Source: an archaeon
GTDB taxonomy: Archaea; EX4484-52; B79-G9
Assembly: GCA_030630425.1 (NCBI GenBank)
Contig: DAOVNB010000011.1
Span: forward strand, 1 to 11,028
Direction: 5' to 3'
DNA: 11,028 nt
The translations under genes and the position numbers were made by a program. Below the pieces are notes generated by a model, which saw nothing but the letters and a program-made list of their open reading frames with translations, did no database searches and was not told where the DNA came from. This document shows, piece after piece, positions 1 to 7,164 of this stretch; the stretch's first letter is position 1; each line of letters starts with the position of its first letter.

Positions 1-101
1 GGAAAAGAATGGAATGGTTTGAAGAAGCAAGGCACCTTTCAGTCCAATATCAAAACGGAATTAAACAATTTTTTGAAGAGTTGAGACATGGTGGCAGCTA
101 A
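1..101 (+). CDS. C-terminal tail of an upstream gene, reading frame uncertain
   Basis: Two plus-strand frames are open from the left edge. One ends at a TGA at 82-84, just before the next start codon at 88, and ends in NNFLKS. The other ends at a TAA at 99-101, overlaps the next gene by 14 bases, and reads as an amphipathic helix ending in FFEELRHGGS. Third-position base use and purine-first codon bias do not separate them. One is probably the end of a gene co-transcribed with the gene at 88. Too little is visible to name a product. Confidence 0.35.
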   Translation, partial: KRMEWFEEARHLSVQYQNGIKQFFEELRHGGS

Positions 102-615
102 AAAAGAGAAAAGAATAGAATACAAAGACGAGCTTCTATCCGGCCAGGATGTCATTGTGATAAAATTCAAAGGCAATGACCCCTTCGGAAAGATATGCAC
201 GTCAATTGAAGGAATAATGCGCCAGACTCTTGAAATAGACGCCCCTAAATTCTTTGAAAAATATATTGGCTGGGATTTAACTGACGGCACATTTAAAGGC
301 CGCTGGGAAGCAAGAAAACCGGGCGACCGCTGGACAAAAATGTATATAAGTGTGTGGTGCTGGGGGGTGCAAAGCCTTAAGGACAAGAACGGCTGGATGA
401 ACTTAAAGATAAACGCCACAATAGATACAAAACTATGGTACCATCACAGCATCCAAAAAAGCCTTTGGTGGACTTACGCATATGCATTCTATAATCGCCA
501 CAGACGAAAAATGTGGGAAGAATACAGGGATTATCTTTTTGAGATAGAAGAGCGCATAAGAGAAGAGCTTGGAATTTCAAGAAAAAGCCCGAACCAAGTG
601 CATGCAGCGGGTTGA
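88..615 (+). CDS. Trp-rich conserved-looking protein of unknown function
   Basis: This 175-residue protein is not recognised. It has no signal peptide or membrane span. The N-terminal 120 residues alternate hydrophobic and polar residues as in beta strands, then come helices around residues 125-165 rich in Arg, Glu and Trp. Ten tryptophans lie between the GWD near residue 62 and the MWE near residue 142, including VWCWG and LWW, which is unusually many for this length and suggests an aromatic core or a ligand pocket. The ATG at 88 is preferred because it directly follows or overlaps the upstream reading frame, suggesting translational coupling. It runs tail to tail with the ATPase gene, with a 45-nt gap. 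A small beta-rich binding fold is possible, but that is a guess from the strand pattern. Confidence 0.75.
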   Translation: MVAAKKEKRIEYKDELLSGQDVIVIKFKGNDPFGKICTSIEGIMRQTLEIDAPKFFEKYIGWDLTDGTFKGRWEARKPGDRWTKMYISVWCWGVQSLKDKNGWMNLKINATIDTKLWYHHSIQKSLWWTYAYAFYNRHRRKMWEEYRDYLFEIEERIREELGISRKSPNQVHAAG

Positions 616-622
616 TATAGTC

Positions 623-636
623 CCATAAGCTTATGG
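623..636. terminator. 14-nt perfect palindrome between convergent genes
   Basis: CCATAAGCTTATGG is its own reverse complement and sits in the 45-nt gap between two convergent genes, followed on the plus strand by TTTT. As RNA it could form a 5-bp stem with a 4-nt loop on either strand, so it may act as a weak two-way terminator. It could also be a protein-binding site or chance. Confidence 0.3.
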
Positions 637-660
637 TTTTTAAGATATATTACGACCCAA

Positions 661-2376
661 TCAGACCAAAATATCATCTTCTTTGTGTTTTTCAGATGAT
701 TCATTATCTGTTTTCGGCATGATGGTTCGATCTATTTCCTGAGGCAAATCCATAGAAACACCGTCTTTTTCCATAAGGTCTAAAACAGTCTGTTTTTCCT
801 TATAATACATGGATAAATAACGGGCAACTTCATGAAATGCAAAAATCTTTTTCTTTAAAAGCCAGCCCAAAAACAAGTTTCTAAGGTTTATCTCTTTTTC
901 AATATTCAAAAGTGTTGTGCCGTATTCCATACTGACTTTTTCAACAATATAACTGTGGTGCTTTTCATGCCTGTCAAACACCGGCGACCATTGGAAGCTT
1001 TTTATGACCTGTGCTTTTCCGTTGTTAGGATCCACACTTTCTATTTCTGCCAATTCTTTCACTCTTCTTGCGGATTTTCCGAACTGCGATGCATGTGTTA
1101 TTACAACAACCACATCAAGGGAATCTATAAGAGCCGGCGGAAGCTCAATTGGCGGGGTCTCCATTCTTTTTATGATATCCTCTACAGAACCCCCATGTAT
1201 TGTGCCCATTGAGGGATGGCCTGAAGCCATGCCCTGAAAAAGGACAGATGCTTCTTTACCTCTTACTTCACCTACAATCACATAGTCCGGGTTCTGCCTA
1301 AAAGATTCCTTAAGCAAATCAAACATAGTAACTTCGCCGTATTTTGTGCCGTCTTTTGTGACTGTGCCAAAGCCGGTTCTTGATACGGATGGTATCCAGT
1401 TATCATGCGGGAGATTTATCTCGCGGGTGTCTTCAATAGACACTATTTTATCCTGCGGCGGTATGAATGATACGAGAGAATTCAAAAAAGAAGTTTTTCC
1501 GGCACCTGTTCCGCCGCAAATTAAGATGTTGCTCCGGTGTTCTATCAGATACCATAAGTACGCCATCACATCTGTAGATGTTGTCTTGTTGTGTACAAGT
1601 TCAATAGCACTGTACGGTATTTCCCGGAATTTTCTTATTGAGTATGTAGGGCCTTTTGTTGTAACATCCTCGGTCATTGTAGCATTAATTCTTGAGCCGT
1701 CAGGAAGAGACCCGTCAAGTATCGGCTCTGCATAGGATATATATCTTCCGCATCTCTCTGCAAGTTTCACAACAAACTCCTCAAGTTCTTTTTTGTCTTC
1801 ATAAACGACACTAGTCCTTACATTGCCGTATTTTTTATGTGTAATATATATGGGCACGCCATTTCCGTCACACCCTATATCTTCTATGTATGTGTCGAAC
1901 ATAAATGGCTCTATTCTGTTTAAGCCTACAAAAGTCACATATACAAAATACATTATCCTGGTATATTGACCAGGCTTAAATTTTATGCCGTATTCTTCAA
2001 TTATCTCAAGTGTTTTTTTTTGGATATACGCTAAAATCTCGTCTTGTTTCTTTAATGTGTGTATATCTTTCTCAAGAATTTTAGAAAGCCCTGCTTCTAT
2101 TTTTTGAACTGTTTTTCTCTCATCTTCAGTAAGTTCCGGCTGAATAATATTGTATATTATTTCTTTTTCTTTGTCACTCCAGGATATATGAGCATATGCA
2201 AATGGGGGAATTAACGGATATTTTACATCCAGCTGGCTTAAATCCCGTATTGTGGGCAAAACCATGACTTTTTTTGGAATCCCTATCCTAAATCGCTTGA
2301 CTTCTTCTCTGAATTCCCGCTCTTCCTCTTTTTCTTCTTCAACTTTTCTTCTAAGCCATCCGCGAAGTTTTGTCAT
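661..2376 (-). CDS. Type II/IV secretion system ATPase, VirB11/TadA/ArlI-like
   Basis: A 571-residue hexameric-type secretion NTPase expected to power assembly of a type IV filament or a secretion platform at the inner face of the membrane. Motifs in order: a charged N-terminal helix (residues 10-28), an N-terminal domain to about 240 including LPDGSRINA at 225-233, Walker A GGTGAGKTS at 288-296, an Asp box around VSIEDTREINLPH (312-324), Walker B-type YVIVGEVRG at 365-373, and a His box around HPSMGTIHGG (387-396). All hallmark residues are present, so it should be active. A C-terminal extension after about residue 430 ends in a charged tail. The ATG at 2376 has a GGTG about 6 nt upstream, a possible Shine-Dalgarno sequence. 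It follows the zipper protein gene by 38 nt on the same strand, suggesting an operon. The usual TadC/ArlJ membrane partner is not next to it, so archaellum, pilus or another role cannot be told apart. Confidence 0.93.
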   Translation of the reverse strand: MTKLRGWLRRKVEEEKEEEREFREEVKRFRIGIPKKVMVLPTIRDLSQLDVKYPLIPPFAYAHISWSDKEKEIIYNIIQPELTEDERKTVQKIEAGLSKILEKDIHTLKKQDEILAYIQKKTLEIIEEYGIKFKPGQYTRIMYFVYVTFVGLNRIEPFMFDTYIEDIGCDGNGVPIYITHKKYGNVRTSVVYEDKKELEEFVVKLAERCGRYISYAEPILDGSLPDGSRINATMTEDVTTKGPTYSIRKFREIPYSAIELVHNKTTSTDVMAYLWYLIEHRSNILICGGTGAGKTSFLNSLVSFIPPQDKIVSIEDTREINLPHDNWIPSVSRTGFGTVTKDGTKYGEVTMFDLLKESFRQNPDYVIVGEVRGKEASVLFQGMASGHPSMGTIHGGSVEDIIKRMETPPIELPPALIDSLDVVVVITHASQFGKSARRVKELAEIESVDPNNGKAQVIKSFQWSPVFDRHEKHHSYIVEKVSMEYGTTLLNIEKEINLRNLFLGWLLKKKIFAFHEVARYLSMYYKEKQTVLDLMEKDGVSMDLPQEIDRTIMPKTDNESSEKHKEDDILV

Positions 2377-2414
2377 TTATTGCACCGTATTAATTCATAA
2401 AAATATTTTTGTGT

Positions 2415-3080
2415 TTAGATTGACCTTTTTTCAAGATGCCGCACTACTTCTAAAATCTGTTCATTTTGCGCGCGAAGAGTCCTTACTTCTAAAAGAAGAG
2501 ATTCTATTCTTCTTGATAAGGGATTTGTATCTTCTGGTGATTGCGCAATTGCAATGGGCTGCGGCTCGGGCAATGATTCAGGTACAGCCATTTGTTGTGG
2601 CTGCTGAACCTGCGGATATACAGCTGCCTGTTGCGGTTGTTGTTGTGCCTGTTGTATTGATTGCTGCATGGGCTGGTTCTGTGCCGGCTGTTGTGCTGAA
2701 AGCGGGGGGAGCATTTTAGGCGCAGGCACGCTTAAATGCGGGTCATCCATCTTTGTCGGGTCTGACATCCTAAGGTCATTGCTTGAAGGAAAATCAACAT
2801 CCGGCATTTCAGCTGCCGGCTGTCCGGACATTGCGTCCTGAGACTGCGTAAAATCCTGTGATTCTTGTACCTGCTGCTGTGGTTGTTGAGGTGATTCCGG
2901 CTTTTCATGAAAATATGCATCGCTCATGCCAAAGCGTGAATTCTGTTTTTGGCTCCCTTCAAGAACTTTTTTAGAGTATGAATCAGTTCCGGTTGAATCA
3001 GTTCCTGTGTTATCAAATGCATCATCAATTTCTGAATCTATGCTTTTGCCTTGAAGCTTTCCTTTAAGATTTCCAAACAT
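2415..3080 (-). CDS. Gln-rich disordered protein with C-terminal leucine zipper
   Basis: A 221-residue protein without a recognised family. The N-terminus (MFGNLKGKLQGK) could be a short amphipathic helix. Residues about 20-185 are low-complexity and likely disordered; Gln makes up 35 of the 221 residues, mostly in runs with Pro between 64 and 165. The C-terminus is a regular heptad coiled coil: L188, I192, L195, V199, L202, N206, I209, V213 and L216 alternate 4-3 spacing. The Asn at a core position is the classic mark of a parallel dimer zipper. No signal peptide or membrane span. It precedes the secretion ATPase gene by 38 nt on the same strand, so a scaffold or adaptor for that ATPase is a reasonable inference, not shown. 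Its start lies about 26 nt from a TATA-like box, consistent with a leaderless mRNA. Confidence 0.82.
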   Translation of the reverse strand: MFGNLKGKLQGKSIDSEIDDAFDNTGTDSTGTDSYSKKVLEGSQKQNSRFGMSDAYFHEKPESPQQPQQQVQESQDFTQSQDAMSGQPAAEMPDVDFPSSNDLRMSDPTKMDDPHLSVPAPKMLPPLSAQQPAQNQPMQQSIQQAQQQPQQAAVYPQVQQPQQMAVPESLPEPQPIAIAQSPEDTNPLSRRIESLLLEVRTLRAQNEQILEVVRHLEKRSI

Positions 3081-3102
3081 TCCTATAAAATCACCCGCAA
3101 AC

Positions 3103-3109
3103 TATATAA
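3103..3109 (-). promoter_or_regulatory. TATA-like box for the zipper protein/ATPase operon
   Basis: On the minus strand this reads TTATATA and is centred about 26 nt upstream of the ATG at 3080, the spacing expected for an archaeal leaderless transcript. A GGGTGA at 3091-3096 resembles a Shine-Dalgarno sequence about 10 nt from the ATG, but it would lie at or before the expected transcription start, so it may not be in the mRNA. Confidence 0.5.
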
Positions 3110-3120
3110 CCGGCAGTAAG

Positions 3121-3148
3121 TTATATTATTTGTAACGGAGTATATATT
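3121..3148 (+). promoter_or_regulatory. TATA-like boxes for the TIM-barrel gene
   Basis: Two AT-rich candidates exist: TTATATTATT at 3121-3130 and TATATAT at 3141-3147. The first is about 28 nt before a GTG at 3154 and about 38 nt before the ATG at 3163; the second is only 18 nt from the ATG. The first box would start transcription near 3150. Together with the box at 3103 this forms a compact divergent promoter region of about 80 nt. Confidence 0.4.
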
Positions 3149-3162
3149 GTTTAGTGTTTTTT

Positions 3163-5574
3163 ATGGCGGATACTTTTTTAGCAAGGCTTTTTGGGAAAAA
3201 TGAAAAAGAATCTAAAAACAACAAACAAGAAACTAAACACGAAGAAGAATTACCTGCTTTTACAGGCCCTGCCGCAATACACAATCCCGATTCCCGGTGG
3301 GATAGGCAAAATAAACCTATAGGCTATATTCTTGGAGCAAGCCCCGGGTTCGCCCAATTTGCTCAAGGAGAAGAAAAACTCGCATCAACAGGCTTAGGGC
3401 GAAAAATCGCAAAAGCATCCCGCATGGGCTTTGATTTTGCCATGATTGATTATGAGGCGCTTTCCGAGATGTATGAGCCGGATTTAAAAGCGCTAATAAG
3501 GCGCATAAAAAAAGCACAAGGCAATGAAGCTATAGGGCGAAAGTTTGAAGTAGGAGTGCACCTGCCGACAGATATAGACCTTTGCATTGCAAACGCATTC
3601 CAATGGACGCAGATGCAGGAAAAACTGATACGGGGCGCTTATTCGTCTGCAGAGCTTGTTGGCGCCAGATTCTACCTATTCCATACTTCTTCAAATATCC
3701 GCCCGCATGTAACATTTAAAGTCGGCCAGCAGGAACCAAGAGTTGCACAAGTTTCGCACGACGGAATAAATCTTGGCGATTTTATGGATACTGTAGACAA
3801 AGGACAATATATTGACCCAAAATATGCAGACAAGGGAATTATCAAAATCGAGAAAACTCCGGAGGATGGTGAATGGAATGGAATGGCTGACTGGTTTAAG
3901 GCAAAATTCATAAGCGTTCTTTTTAATGTAATGGGTGCTGCAGGAGACCCGGGAGTTATTGGCTGGCTTGAAAAAAATATGATTATGAATACCATACACG
4001 GTTTTGATTCTGGAAGAAAAGAAGCAGAAAAGCAATATAATGATTTTCGTAAAGATGCATGGAAAGGGGTTAAGATAAAAGAAGAACAATTGATAACTCA
4101 AAAAAACAATGAATTAAATGAAGAAATAAAACAAACCACCGCAAACATTAATATGTTGGATGAAAACATAAAACAAATAAAAAAACAAATAGAAGATTTA
4201 AATAACGCAAAACAAAACTCACCGCAAACATTAATACAAGAACTAGATAGTTTACAACATAAAAAAGCACAATTAGAAACGTACAAATACAACAATACTA
4301 AAGAGCTAGAAACAAATAATTACACTCTCAAACAAATCAAAGATTCAGAACAATTGGAAGAAGTTATTCTTGAAGTAACAAAACGAGAAAAAACGAATCC
4401 GATGGTTTTAAACAGACTCGAAAATGAATTTTTCATCGAACTTAATGGTGGAAAATATCACCCCCAAATAAAAGCAGAACCTTTATGGGATGAATATCAA
4501 AGGCTTCAAAATTTACGCATGACTTTCGAACGCTATGAATTTGATACGATTTATGATTTCTGGAGAACGCATGGTTCTGAATGCGAAGAAAGAGTATCTT
4601 ATCATGTCATTGCTAAATACTTGTGGTTGACACAGGATCCTTTATGGCTAGATATTGTGGGCGGCGAATACGAACCAGACATGATTTTAAAACACGCGGA
4701 CGAAGATAAAGAATATTATTACGATGACGGTCATGGGGAAAAAATAAGAGAGCTTGTTAAAAACCTAATAACTACTGTTGCTTCTAAATACATAGAAGGC
4801 CATCTTTTTACAACAGACCATACAAGAAACATGAATTCTCTTCCAGAACAAAGAATCCGCGAGCATGTTAAAAAAGTCAAAGATGAAGTCGCAGGCGCCA
4901 ATAACTGCGAAAAGGCAACATCTGTCTATTGGTATACGCGATTCAACAAGATTATGATATACATTGAGACTGCCATGCCACCACAGGGACAGGAAGGGCA
5001 GTTAAGGATTATGAGCGCAAATGACCATGTTCGGCTTGCAAAGCACTTGGATGATGGAGAATACACTTCATACGCAATGGATTTTGAGCACTTGATGGAT
5101 AATTTCATAGATCCCGGAAAAGACATAGAAACATTAAAAGACGGCGATGGAAAATATATTACAATGCTTCATATAAATGCACCGCGGCCTGTTATGGGAA
5201 CCCACGCGCCTCTTGACTTGATTTCTCATGACCAGTATCTTCTTTATGTCTGGATGTATGACTTAAAGCAAAAAGGGATGGAAAACGCATACATAATCTG
5301 GGAGATGGGTTCCTTTGGCTCAAGGGAAAGCGCTACGGCATTTAGACGGCTCATAAAATGCCTTGAAGTCAATCAGCATTACGATAACCTGCCAAACGAA
5401 TTTTTCGGTATTGACGAGACCTTTGAGGCACAGCAGCATGTCGCAATCCGTGAGCATGCGTATGATCCTCTTGAAGGGGTTCTTATGATACCGGAAGAAT
5501 CGCATACGCTTTTAAGCTCTGCTGCAAAAGAAAAAGGCAAGCTTGCAGAGTGGGCAAGAGAAAGGTTCAGGTAA
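3163..5574 (+). CDS. Endonuclease IV/xylose isomerase-like TIM-barrel protein with large coiled-coil insertion
   Basis: An 803-residue protein, against roughly 280-300 for endonuclease IV. Numbered from the ATG at 3163, it has a Lys/Glu-rich N-terminal linker (10-35), then the start of a TIM barrel to about 175, a long insertion, and the rest of the barrel from about 595 to the end. Positions matching endonuclease IV metal ligands can be lined up: H133 in VGVHLPT, H174 in LFHTSS, E602 in IYIETA, D640 and H643 in AMDFEHLM, H670 in MLHINA, H681 in GTHAPL and E714 in IIWEMG. The position matching the Asp of the Asp-x-His pair is Gly (G679). This suggests a metal-dependent enzyme, perhaps on DNA or a sugar; the substrate is unknown. 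The insertion carries a Lys/Glu/Gln-rich coiled coil (about 305-400) followed by a mostly helical domain. A GTG at 3154 would add three residues and be leaderless from the box at 3121; the ATG was preferred. The inserted part is far more AT-rich than the flanks. Confidence 0.75.
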   Translation: MADTFLARLFGKNEKESKNNKQETKHEEELPAFTGPAAIHNPDSRWDRQNKPIGYILGASPGFAQFAQGEEKLASTGLGRKIAKASRMGFDFAMIDYEALSEMYEPDLKALIRRIKKAQGNEAIGRKFEVGVHLPTDIDLCIANAFQWTQMQEKLIRGAYSSAELVGARFYLFHTSSNIRPHVTFKVGQQEPRVAQVSHDGINLGDFMDTVDKGQYIDPKYADKGIIKIEKTPEDGEWNGMADWFKAKFISVLFNVMGAAGDPGVIGWLEKNMIMNTIHGFDSGRKEAEKQYNDFRKDAWKGVKIKEEQLITQKNNELNEEIKQTTANINMLDENIKQIKKQIEDLNNAKQNSPQTLIQELDSLQHKKAQLETYKYNNTKELETNNYTLKQIKDSEQLEEVILEVTKREKTNPMVLNRLENEFFIELNGGKYHPQIKAEPLWDEYQRLQNLRMTFERYEFDTIYDFWRTHGSECEERVSYHVIAKYLWLTQDPLWLDIVGGEYEPDMILKHADEDKEYYYDDGHGEKIRELVKNLITTVASKYIEGHLFTTDHTRNMNSLPEQRIREHVKKVKDEVAGANNCEKATSVYWYTRFNKIMIYIETAMPPQGQEGQLRIMSANDHVRLAKHLDDGEYTSYAMDFEHLMDNFIDPGKDIETLKDGDGKYITMLHINAPRPVMGTHAPLDLISHDQYLLYVWMYDLKQKGMENAYIIWEMGSFGSRESATAFRRLIKCLEVNQHYDNLPNEFFGIDETFEAQQHVAIREHAYDPLEGVLMIPEESHTLLSSAAKEKGKLAEWARERFR

Positions 5575-5577
5575 AGC

Positions 5578-5603
5578 TTTATATATTCTTGTATCATATA
5601 AGG
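5578..5603 (+). promoter_or_regulatory. Candidate TATA boxes before the nucleotidyltransferase gene
   Basis: TTTATATATT at 5578-5587 begins just after the preceding stop codon, and a second candidate, CATATAAGG, lies at 5595-5603. The second is about 30 nt before the TTG at 5628 and could give a nearly leaderless message from that codon; the first would start transcription near 5607. Confidence 0.4.
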
Positions 5604-5627
5604 TAATACAACATATTACGCTAACTA

Positions 5628-6353
5628 TTGAGGGCGATTTTTATAAAGGCAGTAATACTTGCAGGCGGAAAGGGAACAAGGCTTAGGCCGCTTACTTATG
5701 CAGTGCCAAAACCACTTCTTCCGATAAACCAAAGGCCTATGCTTGAACATATACTTCTTCACTTAAAACAGCACGGCATAACAGACATTATAATTGCTGT
5801 CGGATATCTGGGTTACCAGATAAAAAATTATTTTGGTGACGGCTCAGAACTTGGTGTCAAAATAGAGTATTCTGAAGAAAAAGAAGCGCTTGGAACTGCC
5901 GGGTGCCTCGCAAAACTTAAAGGCAAGCTTGAAGGAGAGCCATTTTTAGTCATGGGCGGGGACAATCTTACAAATCTTGATATTACCGATTTTGTGAGGT
6001 TCCATAAAGAAAAAAAAGGCATAGCCTCTATTGCACTTGTTGAAATTGAAGTGCCTGTCGAATACGGCGTTGCAGACCTTGAGGAAGACAAATCCATACT
6101 TCGTTTTAGGGAAAAACCGGTTTTCAAGTATAATGCAAGCACCATGCTTTATTGTTTAAATCCGGAGATACTTGAGTTTATTGAAGAAGGAAAAGATTTT
6201 GCAAAAGATGTATTTCCTTTTCTTCTTTCACGAGGTTATAAGATTTTCGGATACAAATTCAATGACCTGTGGATTGATGTAGGCCGCATGGATGATTTTA
6301 ACAAAGCGAACGAACGACATGTAGAAGAAAAACCCAAAAAAGAGAAAACATAA
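5628..6353 (+). CDS. Sugar-phosphate nucleotidyltransferase
   Basis: A 241-residue enzyme of the NTP_transferase family (RmlA/GalU/mannose-1-phosphate guanylyltransferase group) that joins a sugar-1-phosphate to an NTP to make an activated sugar for glycans or glycoproteins. The signature LAGGKGTRLRPLT is at 11-23 with the catalytic-type Lys in PKP at 28; EALGTAG is at 86-92, metal-binding GGDNLTNLD at 110-118, FREKP at 160-164 and WIDVGRMDDFNKAN at 215-228. It is the short form without a C-terminal left-handed beta-helix domain and ends in a Lys/Glu-rich tail. The sugar and nucleotide cannot be assigned. The start is odd: homologues usually begin MKAVILAGG, but here the codon before KAV is ATA (5643). 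The only standard start candidate is the TTG at 5628, five codons further upstream. Confidence 0.9.
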   Translation: MRAIFIKAVILAGGKGTRLRPLTYAVPKPLLPINQRPMLEHILLHLKQHGITDIIIAVGYLGYQIKNYFGDGSELGVKIEYSEEKEALGTAGCLAKLKGKLEGEPFLVMGGDNLTNLDITDFVRFHKEKKGIASIALVEIEVPVEYGVADLEEDKSILRFREKPVFKYNASTMLYCLNPEILEFIEEGKDFAKDVFPFLLSRGYKIFGYKFNDLWIDVGRMDDFNKANERHVEEKPKKEKT

Positions 6354-6357
6354 ATAC
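6349..6357 (+). promoter_or_regulatory. TATA box of the minD-like gene, overlapping the previous stop codon
   Basis: CATAAATAC overlaps the TAA stop (6351-6353) of the nucleotidyltransferase gene and is centred 27 nt before the ATG at 6380, with an A-rich stretch upstream as in many archaeal BRE sites. The spacing fits a leaderless mRNA, so the MinD gene probably has its own promoter. Confidence 0.6.
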
Positions 6358-6379
6358 TAGAACGAACCATAATTATATT

Positions 6380-7153
6380 ATGACCGATATTATTTCTGTA
6401 ATTTCCGGAAAAGGTGGTGTGGGCAAAACAACGGTTGTCTCAAATTTAGGCTGCGCACTTGCAAAAAGAGGGAAAAAAGTTCTTGTTATTGACGGCAATG
6501 TTACAGGTGCAAGCCTTGCTCTTCATTTAGGCGTTCCTGATATGCACCCGACATCATTGAATGATGTCCTTGAAAACAAAGCATTTCTTACACAAGCTAT
6601 TTATAATCACCCTTCGGGATTTCTTGTAATTCCTGCTAAACTTAATGACTTAGAAGCGAATCTCGGCGGTCTTGAAAAACATCTTGGCGGGCTTGTAGGC
6701 ACAAATGATGTAATTCTTATTGATGCTGCTGCCGGCGTTTCTGAAGAGGTTGAAGCAGCTGTTAATGTATCCGATAAAGTTCTTGTTGTAACAAACCCGG
6801 AACATGCAGCAGTATTAAATGCTCTTACCGCAAAAAAGCTTGCGCAAAAAAAAGGCAAGGATATTTTAGGAATCGCCCTTAATAATGTGCGCGGTGAGAA
6901 GCACGAGCTTACCTGCGACCAGATAGAGGCCCTTCTTGAGATTCCTATAATCGCAAAAATACCTCACCAATGGAAAGTTTTAAGCGCAATCTCAAAACGG
7001 CAGCCATTTGTTGAAACTGCACCCAAAAGTGCTGCAACAAAAGCAATACATGATTTAAGCTATACGATTACAGGTGAATCAGTGCCGAAAGAGAAGATAA
7101 TGCAGAAATTGGGCCGCGCTTTTTCTAAGGATTTTGTTGTGCGGATTGAATAA
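6380..7153 (+). CDS. MinD/ParA-family P-loop ATPase
   Basis: A 257-residue deviant-Walker ATPase, the kind that dimerises on ATP and places other complexes on membrane or nucleoid surfaces. GKGGVGKTT at 10-18 is the deviant Walker A motif with the signature first Lys (K11). VLVIDGN at 34-40 is the A-prime motif, with Asn in place of the second Asp common in bacterial MinD. LIDAAAGV at 113-120 is the switch II/Walker B region, and VLVVTNPEHAAVLNA follows at 134-148. The last 20 residues (EKIMQKLGRAFSKDFV region) can form a basic amphipathic helix with I240, M241, L244, F248 and F252 on one side, resembling a MinD membrane-targeting tail. It follows the nucleotidyltransferase by 26 nt and appears leaderless. 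No MinC or MinE is visible; archaeal relatives often position cell-surface machinery rather than FtsZ. Confidence 0.92.
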   Translation: MTDIISVISGKGGVGKTTVVSNLGCALAKRGKKVLVIDGNVTGASLALHLGVPDMHPTSLNDVLENKAFLTQAIYNHPSGFLVIPAKLNDLEANLGGLEKHLGGLVGTNDVILIDAAAGVSEEVEAAVNVSDKVLVVTNPEHAAVLNALTAKKLAQKKGKDILGIALNNVRGEKHELTCDQIEALLEIPIIAKIPHQWKVLSAISKRQPFVETAPKSAATKAIHDLSYTITGESVPKEKIMQKLGRAFSKDFVVRIE

Positions 7154-7164
7154 CTTTAGGGTTG

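Noticed and set aside
2564..2680. Repetitive TGTTG/CTGCTG-type DNA that might be a tandem repeat or array
   Set aside because: The units are irregular and explained by Gln codon runs in the minus-strand protein; there are no repeat-spacer units, so this is not a CRISPR.
2252..2719. A 155-residue plus-strand open frame rich in Val and Ala
   Set aside because: It is antisense to the start of the ATPase gene and the Gln-rich gene; its Ala/Val content is the mirror of Gln/Pro codons, and it has no start signal.
3672..4101. Overlapping minus-strand open frames of 107 and 136 residues
   Set aside because: They are antisense to the TIM-barrel gene, whose motifs continue through the region; the composition is typical of antisense translation.
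7154..7164. Possible hairpin terminator between the minD-like gene and the converging gene
   Set aside because: The 11-nt gap is too short for a stem; only the T run at 7168-7174 is a weak candidate.
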